Shown piece after piece: positions 1 to 6,886 of a stretch of DNA of 6,926 nucleotides. Positions within the stretch are counted from its first letter, which is position 1. Every line of letters starts with the position of its first letter. The notes under the pieces are model-generated. The model searched no databases and had not been told where the DNA came from. It saw only the letters and a list, made by a program, of their open reading frames with translations. A program made the position numbers and the translations under genes. This DNA is from an uncultured Rikenellaceae bacterium (lineage in GTDB: Bacteria; Bacteroidota; Bacteroidia; Bacteroidales; Rikenellaceae), in assembly GCA_947074135.1 (NCBI GenBank), contig CAMTOL010000122.1:1-6926 (forward strand), written 5' to 3'.

Positions 1-96
1 ACAGCCGGACTTGGCATTGTTAAGCTTAGTGTTACGGTTGTGTCATTATTTGGCCACTCCTCGGACCTTGCGAGCTCATAGGTGTCAGTTGAATAA

Positions 97-243
97 ACAG
101 ACAAAACACAAGTAGCACGTGAATCACTGATGGTACTCGGTTTCGCGAAGGTTGCTACCGAGAAAGCTGTCAAAAAAGTGGTTACAACCGAGCCAAATCT
201 TACGACCGAGGATATTATTCGCAAAACCCTCGCAATGCTATAG
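97..243 (+). pseudogene. ruvA: RuvA C-terminal domain (domain III), upstream part unreadable
   Basis: Frame 1 after the TAA at 94-96 reads 48 codons to the TAG at 241-243. The peptide contains ARESLMVLGFAKVATEKAVK, then TEDIIRKTLAML at the end. This matches the helical third domain of RuvA (E. coli pattern: ALGYKPQEASRMVSKI...ETLIREALRAAL), which contacts the RuvB motor at the Holliday junction. As in other RuvA proteins the domain closes the protein. Upstream, the same frame has TAG at 79-81 and TAA at 94-96, and I find no domain II helix-hairpin-helix motif in any frame of bases 1-96. The gene is therefore either broken, or the first ~95 bases are erroneous or foreign. The GH30 gene starts only 30 bases downstream, so cotranscription is possible. 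The family call is fairly sure; the pseudogene label is an inference, since a contig-edge error would look the same. Confidence 0.65.
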
Positions 244-273
244 CTGCCCCACTACTAAATATCAAATAAACTT

Positions 274-1716
274 ATGAAAAGATTCAACCTTAGAACAATT
301 TGTATTATCTCAATCGCACTTCTTTGTGTTGGTTGCGTTTCAACCCCTAAAGTGACGCACTTCTACACCGACCAAAGTAACTCATTTGTAGAAGTAATTC
401 AGAGTGTTACCGATGCAAAACCAAGCATAACAAAAAACATTATTATTACAACCAACCCAGAGTCTAACGGTCAAACTGTCGAGGGTTTTGGAGCTTGTTT
501 CAATGAGTTGGGCTGGACATCTCTTAGCAGACTAACCGAACAGGAACGTGCAGATATTTTCAACGAACTATTCACACCAAACAACGCTGCAAACTTTTCG
601 ATTTGCCGTATGCCACTCGGAGCAAACGATTTTTCGCTGGACTGGTACTCTTATAACGAAACTGATGGCGACTTCGAAATGGCTTCGTTTTCAATCGAAA
701 ACGATCATAAAACTCTTATCCCATTTATCAAAACCGCACTCAAATATCAACCAAACCTGAAAATTTGGGCTTCGCCTTGGTGCCCTCCTACGTGGATGAA
801 GTACAACAAGCACTACGCCTCAGCACTTAGCCCTGAGTGGATTGCCAAGCAGTACCACAACGGTCTGAAACCTGAACAAGTTGGTTACGAAGGTACAGAT
901 ATGTTTGTTCAAGACCCGAAATATTTGAGCGCCTATGCACAATATTTCAAGAAGTTTATCAACAGTTATAAAGAACAAGGAATTGACATCTACGCAGTTA
1001 TGCCTCAAAATGAGTTTAACTCAGCTCAGACCTTCCCTAGCTGTTGCTGGACTGCTAATGGATTGGCAAACTTTATTGGCAACTACCTAGGCGAAGCGAT
1101 GAACGAGGTTGGAGTCGATATTCTCTTTGGCACAATGGAGCGTGAAAACTACCTTATGGTCGATACTATTCTTCAAGATGCAGCAGCTTCAAAATATATA
1201 AAAGGAGCAGGTTTTCAGTGGGCTGGTAAGGGCGCTATTGGTGATGTGTACAAAAAATATCCAGAACTACCGCTCTACCAAACCGAACAAGAGTGTGGCA
1301 ATGGTAAAAATGACTGGGAGGGGCTTCTGCACTCTTGGGGTTTATTGAAACACTTCTTCGACAATGGCGTTTCGGTTTATGACTATTGGAACATTTCTCT
1401 CGACGAGGGTGGTATAAGTCGTTGGGGTTGGGCTCAAAACTCACTAATTGTCGTTAATCCCGAAAACTCGACCTATCGTTTCACTTATGAGTATTACTTG
1501 ATGAAACATATTTCGCATTTTGTGGAAAAAGGAGCAAAATACTTAAAAGCTAGTGGTGATGCCAATGAGTTTATTGCCTTTAAAAATAATGACGGCTCAA
1601 TTGTTGTTCTTTTTATAGAAAAAGATGGTGTAGATAAAACTTTGAACATAGCAATTGACGGCAAAGCGACATCAGTAAATATTAAAGCTAACAGCATAAA
1701 CACGATTAAAATATAG
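274..1716 (+). CDS. GH30 family beta-glycosidase, predicted lipoprotein
   Basis: A 480-residue secreted glycoside hydrolase of family 30 (retaining clan GH-A; glucosylceramidase / endo-beta-1,6-glucanase type). Residues 1-21 form a lipoprotein signal: KR near the start, a hydrophobic stretch 9-19, then CVGC with Cys21 as the likely lipidated residue. Family landmarks in order: EGFGACFNELGW (70-81), RMPLGANDFS (112-121), ASPWCPPTWMK (166-176), PQNEF (244-248) with E247 as the expected acid/base, LYQTEQECG (334-342) with E338 as the expected nucleophile, and YWNISLDEGG...WGWAQNSL (371-391). The last ~65 residues fit the small beta domain that completes the family 30 fold. Length is normal. ATG at 274 is chosen because it gives the full signal peptide. 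No SusC/SusD or other carbohydrate genes are adjacent, so the substrate cannot be inferred from context; beta-glucan or glucosylated lipid are family possibilities only. Confidence 0.93.
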   Translation: MKRFNLRTICIISIALLCVGCVSTPKVTHFYTDQSNSFVEVIQSVTDAKPSITKNIIITTNPESNGQTVEGFGACFNELGWTSLSRLTEQERADIFNELFTPNNAANFSICRMPLGANDFSLDWYSYNETDGDFEMASFSIENDHKTLIPFIKTALKYQPNLKIWASPWCPPTWMKYNKHYASALSPEWIAKQYHNGLKPEQVGYEGTDMFVQDPKYLSAYAQYFKKFINSYKEQGIDIYAVMPQNEFNSAQTFPSCCWTANGLANFIGNYLGEAMNEVGVDILFGTMERENYLMVDTILQDAAASKYIKGAGFQWAGKGAIGDVYKKYPELPLYQTEQECGNGKNDWEGLLHSWGLLKHFFDNGVSVYDYWNISLDEGGISRWGWAQNSLIVVNPENSTYRFTYEYYLMKHISHFVEKGAKYLKASGDANEFIAFKNNDGSIVVLFIEKDGVDKTLNIAIDGKATSVNIKANSINTIKI

Positions 1717-1798
1717 TAATTTGTGATGTATGATGTAAAACATCATTATTATTTCTTTTCCATACATCACAAATCACTGATCACAAATAAAAAAATAT
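1717..1798. repeat. Intergenic heptad inverted-repeat element, copy 1
   Basis: This fills the whole gap between the GH30 and phosphate transporter genes. Bases 1719-1732 (ATTTGTGATGTATG) and 1761-1774 are perfect 14-base reverse complements separated by 28 bases. The left side is made of 7-base units (1719-1725, 1726-1732, 1733-1739). The right side has four reversed units at 1761-1767, 1768-1774, 1775-1781 and 1782-1788 of the form CAnnnAT, two of them identical (CACAAAT). A second, competing hairpin lies inside: ATGATGT at 1730-1736, loop AAA, ACATCAT at 1740-1746. The spacer 1740-1760 recurs in copy 2 at 4034-4117. No T-run follows the stem on either strand, so it does not look like an intrinsic terminator. 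Function unknown. Confidence 0.85.
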
Positions 1799-4033
1799 AT
1801 GGATCCTATTTACATTGTAATTATTACTATCCTAATGGCACTTGCTGTGTCTGACCTCATTGTGGGGGTATCGAACGATGCGGTGAACTTTCTAAACTCT
1901 GCCATTGGCAGTAAAGCCGCACCTCGTTGGGTAATTATGACTGTTGCTTCAGTTGGTATCCTCTTTGGAGCAATTTTCTCGAGTGGAATGATGGAGGTCG
2001 CCCGAAGTGGAGTATTTTTCCCAGGTCAGTTCGACTTCAATTCGGTGATGATGATTTTCTTAGCAGTTATGTTTACCGACGTTATTCTGCTCGATATGTT
2101 CAACACCTTTGGACTTCCAACCTCGACAACCGTTTCGTTAGTCTTCGAACTTCTTGGAGCATCGGTAGCTGTTGCACTTGTAAATATATGGAACGCACCT
2201 CCAGATGCAGTTCTACCACTATCAGAATACATCAACTCGAGCAAAGCACTTGCCATCATTTCGGGTATTCTTAGCTCGGTTGTTATAGCCTTTACAACAG
2301 GTATTGTTGTGATGTTTATTACTAGAGCTATTTTCTCGTTCCGCTACAAAAAGTCATTTAAATATATCGGCTCTTTGTGGTGTGGCGTTGCGCTAACTGC
2401 TATATCATATTTTGCTGTATTTAAGGGACTCAAAGACACAACGCTGCTAAATGCAGATATGAAAGAGTTTATCAACTCAACTAGCACTATGTTGATACTA
2501 GGTGGCTCGTTTGTCTTTTGGACTATATTTATGGCATTTTTGCAGTGGGTCTTCAGACTCAATATTTTGAAACTGACCGTACTAGCAGGTACACTCTCAC
2601 TAGCACTTGCTTTTGCAGGTAATGACCTTGTAAACTTTATCGGGGTCTTTATGGCAGGTAAGTCGTCGTTCGATATTGCATCGGCAACAGCAGCAGCAGG
2701 AGGTGATATTTCGACTCTAAAAATGAGTGAACTAGCAGGACCTATTCAGGTTGAGTGGATTTATCTCTTTGCGGCAGGTGTTATTATGACCGTTACGCTT
2801 TGGTTCTCGAAAAAAGCTCGTTCTGTATCAGACACCGAGATTAACCTCTCGCGTCAAGACAGTGGCATTGAGCGTTTTGGTTCGACTCCAGCCTCTCGTG
2901 GCATTGTTCGTTCTGCAATGAAAATCAATAAACGCTACCAGAAAGTGGCGCCTATGGGCTTTCAAAACTGGCTTGAGAAGCGTTTCGAACCTTGCGTCGA
3001 TTGCGCTGAGGATAAAGCTCCTTTCGACTTGATTCGTGCAACTGTAAATCTAACATCGGCTTCAATACTTATTGCAATGGCAACATCGCTCAAACTGCCA
3101 CTTTCGACCACTTATGTTACGTTTATGGTAGCTATGGGTACATCGCTTGCCGATAGAGCGTGGGGACGTGAAACAGCTGTTTACCGTATTACTGGCGTAT
3201 TAACAGTTATTTCAGGTTGGTTCCTGACTGCATTTATCGCCTTTACAGTTGCCTTTGCAGTAGCTATGGCGTTGATGTATGGTAGTGATTTTGCTGTTTA
3301 CGGACTAGCTACACTTTGTGCTTTCTTGTTGATCCAAAGCAGGGTTATGTTTGCTCGTCGTCGCAAGAAGGAGAAGATTCAACAAGATGCTTTTGAAGCA
3401 GATGAGCGTTCGATTGTAGAGCGTTCGGTTGACGATATTTGCGAAGCAATGGAGAAGATGACACAGATCTACAACAAGACATTGCGTGGACTATTCGACG
3501 AAGATAGAAAACTACTCAAAGAGGCTATGCGTGAGTCGGAAGAGCTATTCGAACAGGCACACGAACGAAAACACCAAGTACTACCAGTGCTTCGCGAACT
3601 AGCAGCCAACGACGTTAACACAGGTCACTACTACGTTCAAGTTGCTGACTATCTCAACGAGGTGGCAAAAGCACTTATACACATCACTCGACCTGCGTTC
3701 GACCATATCAATAACAACCACGAAGGATTGACGTCCGATCAAATTAACGACCTGCGTGAGATTAACTTCTCTACAGGTGCTGTTTATCAAATGATGAACT
3801 ATATGCTTCGTACTGGCGATTTCTCAAGATTGGACGCAACACTCGAGAAACGTGACAAACTATTTGATTTGCTAGCCATATCAATCAAAAACCAGGTTAA
3901 GCGTGTAATAGATGACAGTTCAAGCACTAAGGCATCAACTTTGTACTTAGCTATCATTAACGAAACTAAGACTATGCTGCTTCAATCTCGTAACTTGATT
4001 AAATCGCAAAAACACTTTATTGAGCGCAAATAG
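1799..4033 (+). CDS. pit: PiT-family inorganic phosphate transporter with PhoU-like C-terminal domain
   Basis: A 744-residue inner-membrane phosphate permease of the PHO4/PiT family (proton- or sodium-coupled uptake in characterised members). The two inverted PiT signatures are visible: GVSNDAVNFLNSAIGS (23-38) and AFAGNDLVNFIG (271-282), each with the conserved N-D pair. The paired serine-threonine loops are also present: FGLPTSTTVS (104-113) and LKLPLSTTYV (431-440). I see roughly ten to twelve hydrophobic segments between residues 3 and 515, interrupted by a polar loop at about 337-410 that carries PCVDC (398-402). From about 520 to the end the protein is hydrophilic and helical, with many charged residues, resembling the PhoU-type domain often fused to Bacteroidota transporters of this family; this part is inferred from length and composition. 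ATG at 1799 starts directly before the first membrane helix. The gene is flanked on both sides by copies of the same intergenic repeat. Confidence 0.92.
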   Translation: MDPIYIVIITILMALAVSDLIVGVSNDAVNFLNSAIGSKAAPRWVIMTVASVGILFGAIFSSGMMEVARSGVFFPGQFDFNSVMMIFLAVMFTDVILLDMFNTFGLPTSTTVSLVFELLGASVAVALVNIWNAPPDAVLPLSEYINSSKALAIISGILSSVVIAFTTGIVVMFITRAIFSFRYKKSFKYIGSLWCGVALTAISYFAVFKGLKDTTLLNADMKEFINSTSTMLILGGSFVFWTIFMAFLQWVFRLNILKLTVLAGTLSLALAFAGNDLVNFIGVFMAGKSSFDIASATAAAGGDISTLKMSELAGPIQVEWIYLFAAGVIMTVTLWFSKKARSVSDTEINLSRQDSGIERFGSTPASRGIVRSAMKINKRYQKVAPMGFQNWLEKRFEPCVDCAEDKAPFDLIRATVNLTSASILIAMATSLKLPLSTTYVTFMVAMGTSLADRAWGRETAVYRITGVLTVISGWFLTAFIAFTVAFAVAMALMYGSDFAVYGLATLCAFLLIQSRVMFARRRKKEKIQQDAFEADERSIVERSVDDICEAMEKMTQIYNKTLRGLFDEDRKLLKEAMRESEELFEQAHERKHQVLPVLRELAANDVNTGHYYVQVADYLNEVAKALIHITRPAFDHINNNHEGLTSDQINDLREINFSTGAVYQMMNYMLRTGDFSRLDATLEKRDKLFDLLAISIKNQVKRVIDDSSSTKASTLYLAIINETKTMLLQSRNLIKSQKHFIERK

Positions 4034-4117
4034 TTTTTTTTGTGATGTGCGATTTGAAACATTATTATTATTTCTTTCTACACACATCACAAACCACACA
4101 TCATAAATCACAATAAT
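4034..4117. repeat. Intergenic heptad inverted-repeat element, copy 2
   Basis: This occupies the gap between the phosphate transporter and the acyl-CoA synthetase. Bases 4039-4049 (TTTGTGATGTG) pair perfectly with 4083-4093; after a C/A mismatch (4050/4082) there is one more pair (4051/4081). The order matches copy 1: forward 7-base units at 4038-4058, a spacer at 4059-4080 that differs little from copy 1, then reversed 7-base units at 4081-4087, 4088-4094, 4095-4101, 4102-4108 and 4109-4115. Over 4038-4094 I count 46 matches in 57 aligned columns with 1719-1774. Eight T residues (4034-4041) lie before the hairpin, the wrong side for a terminator of the + strand genes. Function unknown. Confidence 0.83.
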
Positions 4118-5782
4118 ATGATTCAAGAAAATTTTATTGAGCTTTACGAAAAAGCCTTCAAAGAGAATTGGGAACGCCCTGCTCTTTCCGACTATTTCAA
4201 AAAAGAGACTTTCACTTACTCTCAGCTTAGTGAACAAATTATTCGCTTGCATATTAAGTTCGAGACTCTTGACGTACAAAAGGGTGATAAAATTGCACTT
4301 ATCGGACGTGCATCTCCTCGTTGGGGTACTGCATTTATGGCCGCTATTACCTATGGCGCTGTGATTGTGCCGATTTTGCAGGATTTCAATGCAAATGATG
4401 TTCAACACATCATCAACCACTCCGATAGCGTGGTACTATTTGCAGGGGAACACTTCTACGAGATATTAGATCAAGATAATTTAACTAACATTCGTGCAAC
4501 ATTCTCGCTCGACGATTTTTCTACATACTTTGTAGATGAACTCTACCACAAACGTTATCACGACTGCGATGCAGAGAAAACATTTTCGATGCGTTATCCC
4601 AACGGATTAAAACCCGAAAATTTAGAGTTCTACCACACTCCAAACTCTGAAATGGTGCTACTCAACTACACAAGTGGCACAACAGGCTTCTCGAAAGGTG
4701 TTATGCTAAGTGGAAACAACTTAGCAGGTAATGTTCTTTTTGGTCGTCATCTCGGAGTACACTTCCCAGGCTCACGAGCATTGGCATTCTTACCGCTAGC
4801 ACACGCTTATGGTTGCGCTTTCGACTTCTTATATCCTCTAATGTCGGGAACTCACGTTACGATGTTGGGTAAGATTCCTGCACCAAAGGTATTGATGGCA
4901 GCTCTGGCAGAGGTTAAACCAAATATGATTTTCACAGTACCCCTAATTATTGAGAAGATATACAAAAAGCAACTTCTTCCAATGTTGCAAAAGCAAACCA
5001 CAAAGTTTGCTCTTAAAGTACCTCTGCTCGACAATGGAATTTACAGCATTATACGTAAGAAACTTATCGAGGCATTTGGAGGCGAATTTAACCACGTAAT
5101 TATTGGTGGCGCAGCACTCAACAGAGATGTCGAGGAGTTTTTGATGAAAATTAAGTTTCCTTTTACAGTTGGTTATGGTATGACCGAGTGTGGACCACTT
5201 ATTAGCTACGCTTGGCCACAAGAGTTTAAGTCGGCATCTTGCGGAAAGATTCTACCCGATATTATGGAAGTAAAGATTGCAGACCGAGAGACACTTAGTG
5301 GAGTTGGTGAGATTTGTGTTCGAGGCGAGAACGTAATGATGGGCTACTACAAAAACGAAGAGGCAACTCGTGCCGTTCTCGATGAGGAGGGGTGGCTACA
5401 CACAGGCGATATGGGCTCAACTGCCGATGACGAAACTATCTACATTAGAGGTCGCTCTAAAACTATGATTCTCCGCTCAAATGGGCAAAATATCTACCCT
5501 GAAGAGATTGAGAGTAAACTCAACAATATGCCTTGCATAATGGAGAGTTTGGTAGTAGAGCGTGAAGGCAAATTGATTGCTTTAATCTATCCTGACTACG
5601 ATGGATTGGACAATATCGGTGCTCGCGACCATAAGGTACTCAAAGAGATAATGAAAGCAAACATTGCCGAGCTCAACAAATTGGTTGCACCTTATGAGCA
5701 GATTAGCGATGTGGTGCTATATCCTGATGAGTTCGAAAAAACGCCAAAACGCAGCATCAAACGCTACCTCTACACCACTTAA
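4118..5782 (+). CDS. Acyl-CoA synthetase (AMP-forming), long-chain fatty acid-CoA ligase type
   Basis: A 554-residue adenylate-forming enzyme that should activate a carboxylic acid, most likely a fatty acid, to its acyl-AMP and then acyl-CoA. The superfamily motifs appear in order: nucleotide loop YTSGTTGFSKGVM (184-196), FLPLAHAYG (224-232), GGAALN (330-335), GYGMTECGP (352-360) with the adenine/substrate-side TE pair, GWLHTGD (425-431), the hinge and C-terminal start IRGRSKTMILRSNGQNIYPE (443-462), and the end motif EKTPKRSIKRY (540-550), where K548 sits at the place of the catalytic lysine of adenylation. Length fits FadD-like enzymes of Bacteroidota, but chain-length preference cannot be read from the sequence. 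It is the last + strand gene before the terminator at 5801-5840. ATG at 4118 gives a typical N terminus (NFIELYEKAFKENWERPAL). An acyl-ACP synthetase is an alternative activity. Confidence 0.92.
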   Translation: MIQENFIELYEKAFKENWERPALSDYFKKETFTYSQLSEQIIRLHIKFETLDVQKGDKIALIGRASPRWGTAFMAAITYGAVIVPILQDFNANDVQHIINHSDSVVLFAGEHFYEILDQDNLTNIRATFSLDDFSTYFVDELYHKRYHDCDAEKTFSMRYPNGLKPENLEFYHTPNSEMVLLNYTSGTTGFSKGVMLSGNNLAGNVLFGRHLGVHFPGSRALAFLPLAHAYGCAFDFLYPLMSGTHVTMLGKIPAPKVLMAALAEVKPNMIFTVPLIIEKIYKKQLLPMLQKQTTKFALKVPLLDNGIYSIIRKKLIEAFGGEFNHVIIGGAALNRDVEEFLMKIKFPFTVGYGMTECGPLISYAWPQEFKSASCGKILPDIMEVKIADRETLSGVGEICVRGENVMMGYYKNEEATRAVLDEEGWLHTGDMGSTADDETIYIRGRSKTMILRSNGQNIYPEEIESKLNNMPCIMESLVVEREGKLIALIYPDYDGLDNIGARDHKVLKEIMKANIAELNKLVAPYEQISDVVLYPDEFEKTPKRSIKRYLYTT

Positions 5783-5800
5783 AGAGGCTAAATACAAAGA

Positions 5801-5840
5801 GGGTTCGATACTTAAAAATTGTATCGAGCCCCTATTTTTT
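5801..5840 (+). terminator. Rho-independent terminator, possibly serving both strands
   Basis: Stem GGGTTCGATAC (5801-5811) pairs with GTATCGAGCCC (5821-5831): 11 pairs including one G-U, with a nine-base loop. Six T residues follow at 5835-5840. It lies 18 bases after the acyl-CoA synthetase stop, and the convergent rubrerythrin gene ends at 5858 on the other strand. Read on the - strand the same stem is followed by a looser T-rich stretch, so it may stop transcription from both sides, more weakly for rubrerythrin. Confidence 0.88.
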
Positions 5841-5857
5841 ATGTTCCAGAACATAAA

Positions 5858-6436
5858 TTAGAATTTATCGCATTTTATCTCTTGGAATGCTTGTGGATGG
5901 TTACAAACAGGACACATTTCAAGTGCTTGATTGCCGATATGTTCGTGACCACACTCTCTGCAACGCCAAATCTGCTCTTCTGCCTTTTTGAATACAGACC
6001 GAGCTTCAACAGTTTCTAACAATGCACGATAACGCTGTTCGTGATGCTTCTCAATAGCCGCAATCTGACGGAACTTACGAGCAATATCTAAAAATCCCTC
6101 CTGCTCTGCAATAGTCGCCGCTGAGGTGTATAAATCGTGCCACTCCTCATACTCTCCCTCTGCTGCCTCTTTAAGGTTTTGAGCAGTAGTGCCAACAATA
6201 CCGGCTGGATATGATGCTGTAATCTCGACCATACCGCCTTCGAGGAAATTAAAAAACTGTTTTGCGTGTTGGCGCTCGTTTTCTGCAGTCTCTTCAAAAA
6301 ACTTTGCAATAACCTCATAACCCTCTTTACGAGCCTGTTTTGCAAACATTTGGTAGCGATTACGAGCTTGCGATTCACCTGCAAAAGAGGCAAGAAGATT
6401 CTTTTCAGTTTTAGTACCTTTGATTGACTTTTCCAT
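5858..6436 (-). CDS. rbr: Rubrerythrin (diiron peroxidase with rubredoxin domain)
   Basis: A 192-residue cytoplasmic rubrerythrin, which reduces hydrogen peroxide to water and protects anaerobes from oxidative stress. The four-helix ferritin-like domain occupies about residues 1-145 and carries the diiron ligands: E21 in [11 protein letters not shown]54 and H57 in ENERQH, E95 and E98 in EGEYEEW, E129 and H132 in IEKHHE. The rubredoxin domain follows with two iron-binding pairs, C159/C162 (CRECG) and C175/C178 (CPVC). The start is set at 6436 because the family begins [21 protein letters not shown]; the open frame continues to an ATG at 6493, but those 19 extra residues are AT-rich leader translated by chance. 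The gene lies downstream of the ribF fragment on the same strand with a 96-base gap, enough for its own promoter, and converges on the acyl-CoA synthetase. Confidence 0.96.
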   Translation of the reverse strand: MEKSIKGTKTEKNLLASFAGESQARNRYQMFAKQARKEGYEVIAKFFEETAENERQHAKQFFNFLEGGMVEITASYPAGIVGTTAQNLKEAAEGEYEEWHDLYTSAATIAEQEGFLDIARKFRQIAAIEKHHEQRYRALLETVEARSVFKKAEEQIWRCRECGHEHIGNQALEMCPVCNHPQAFQEIKCDKF

Positions 6437-6465
6437 TGTATATAAAAAATTTAAAGTTAATTGAT

Positions 6466-6479
6466 AATTAATATTAATT
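6466..6479. promoter_or_regulatory. Perfect 14-base palindrome in the rubrerythrin leader
   Basis: AATTAATATTAATT is its own reverse complement and sits 29 bases before the rubrerythrin start codon. A longer, imperfect symmetry extends to about 6455-6490. The position would suit an operator or an upstream leader structure for an oxidative-stress gene, but the surrounding sequence is so AT-rich that chance symmetry is plausible. It is not a clean match to the PerR or OxyR consensus as I know them. Confidence 0.3.
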
Positions 6480-6532
6480 GTAATATAACTCATTTATTAT
6501 AAGAATCAGAAGTTCTAAGAAAAGCAAAAGAA

Positions 6533-6886
6533 CTAACTATAAACTTCTAATCTACGCGCAGCAGAAACATAGAGGATAAGTTGAGCTTTAAGTTGCTCAA
6601 GCGAAGAAAATTTCATCTCATCCCGTAAGAAGGTAATGGGTGTCACAGTAATAATCTTTGAGTATACATTACCATCAAAGTCCAAAACAAAGCACTCTGC
6701 ATTTGGCTTTAGACCACTCTGAACCGTAGGACGAACTCCACTAGAGAGCAAGGCGCCATAATCAACATCGTCGATATAGACCTTAGCAAAATATACGCCA
6801 TTAGCTAAATTACAATCCTTACGCAGACCAATATTTGCAGTCGGCAAGCCCACTTTACGACCATCACCCCTCCCTTTACATACATC
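6533..6886 (-). CDS. ribF: RibF C-terminal riboflavin kinase domain, 5' part disrupted or cut off
   Basis: The frame ends at the stop 6533-6535 and is open up to 6886. It reads the riboflavin kinase half of the bifunctional RibF (riboflavin to FMN; the missing N-terminal half would make FAD). Family landmarks: GRKVGLPTANI (from 6862 downward; GxPTAN binds nucleotide/metal), NGVYFAKVYID, SSGVRPTV, AECFVLDFDGNVYSK with the conserved acidic residue, then FLRDEMKFSSLEQLKAQL and a closing helix. An in-frame TAA at 6887-6889 blocks reading into the N-terminal half. A different frame is open from 6926 through this point (reading GVLKMYVKGGVMV), so a frameshift near 6860-6870 would join the two. A GTG at 6853 could start translation but would drop the first strand of the kinase fold, so I do not take it as the real start. 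Domain call is sure; intactness is not. Confidence 0.82.
   Translation of the reverse strand, partial: DVCKGRGDGRKVGLPTANIGLRKDCNLANGVYFAKVYIDDVDYGALLSSGVRPTVQSGLKPNAECFVLDFDGNVYSKIITVTPITFLRDEMKFSSLEQLKAQLILYVSAARRLEVYS

Noticed and set aside
1..200. A frame open on the - strand across the ruvA end
   Set aside because: It reads antisense through the clear RuvA domain III segment and gives no recognisable protein; the openness is likely chance.
1761..1788. CRISPR-like or direct-repeat array
   Set aside because: The units are 7 bases long, adjacent and without spacers; no cas genes are present.
1717..1798. Intrinsic terminator after the GH30 gene, or a Bacteroides-type promoter for the transporter
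   Set aside because: No T-run follows the stem on either strand. A TTTG at 1720-1723 exists but there is no TAnnTTTG box at the usual distance, and the nearest partial match is too far away.
3947..4420. A 157-codon open frame on the - strand spanning the second repeat element and the start of the acyl-CoA synthetase
   Set aside because: It is antisense to two well-supported genes, has no recognisable motif, and its middle part is the translated repeat element.
5664..6019. Two short + strand open frames overlapping the terminator and rubrerythrin
   Set aside because: They run out of frame through the acyl-CoA synthetase end, the terminator hairpin and antisense rubrerythrin, with no supporting motif.
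6437..6493. A 19-residue N-terminal extension of rubrerythrin from the ATG at 6493
   Set aside because: The residues are AT-driven (many Ile, Asn, Tyr, Leu) and the family starts exactly at the [14 protein letters not shown] methionine at 6436.
6496..6527. A possible rubrerythrin promoter on the - strand (TTGCTT at 6522-6527, TATAAT at 6496-6501, 20-base spacing)
   Set aside because: The spacing is too wide for a standard sigma-70 site and the -7 box does not match TAnnTTTG; in such AT-rich sequence it is not strong enough to list.
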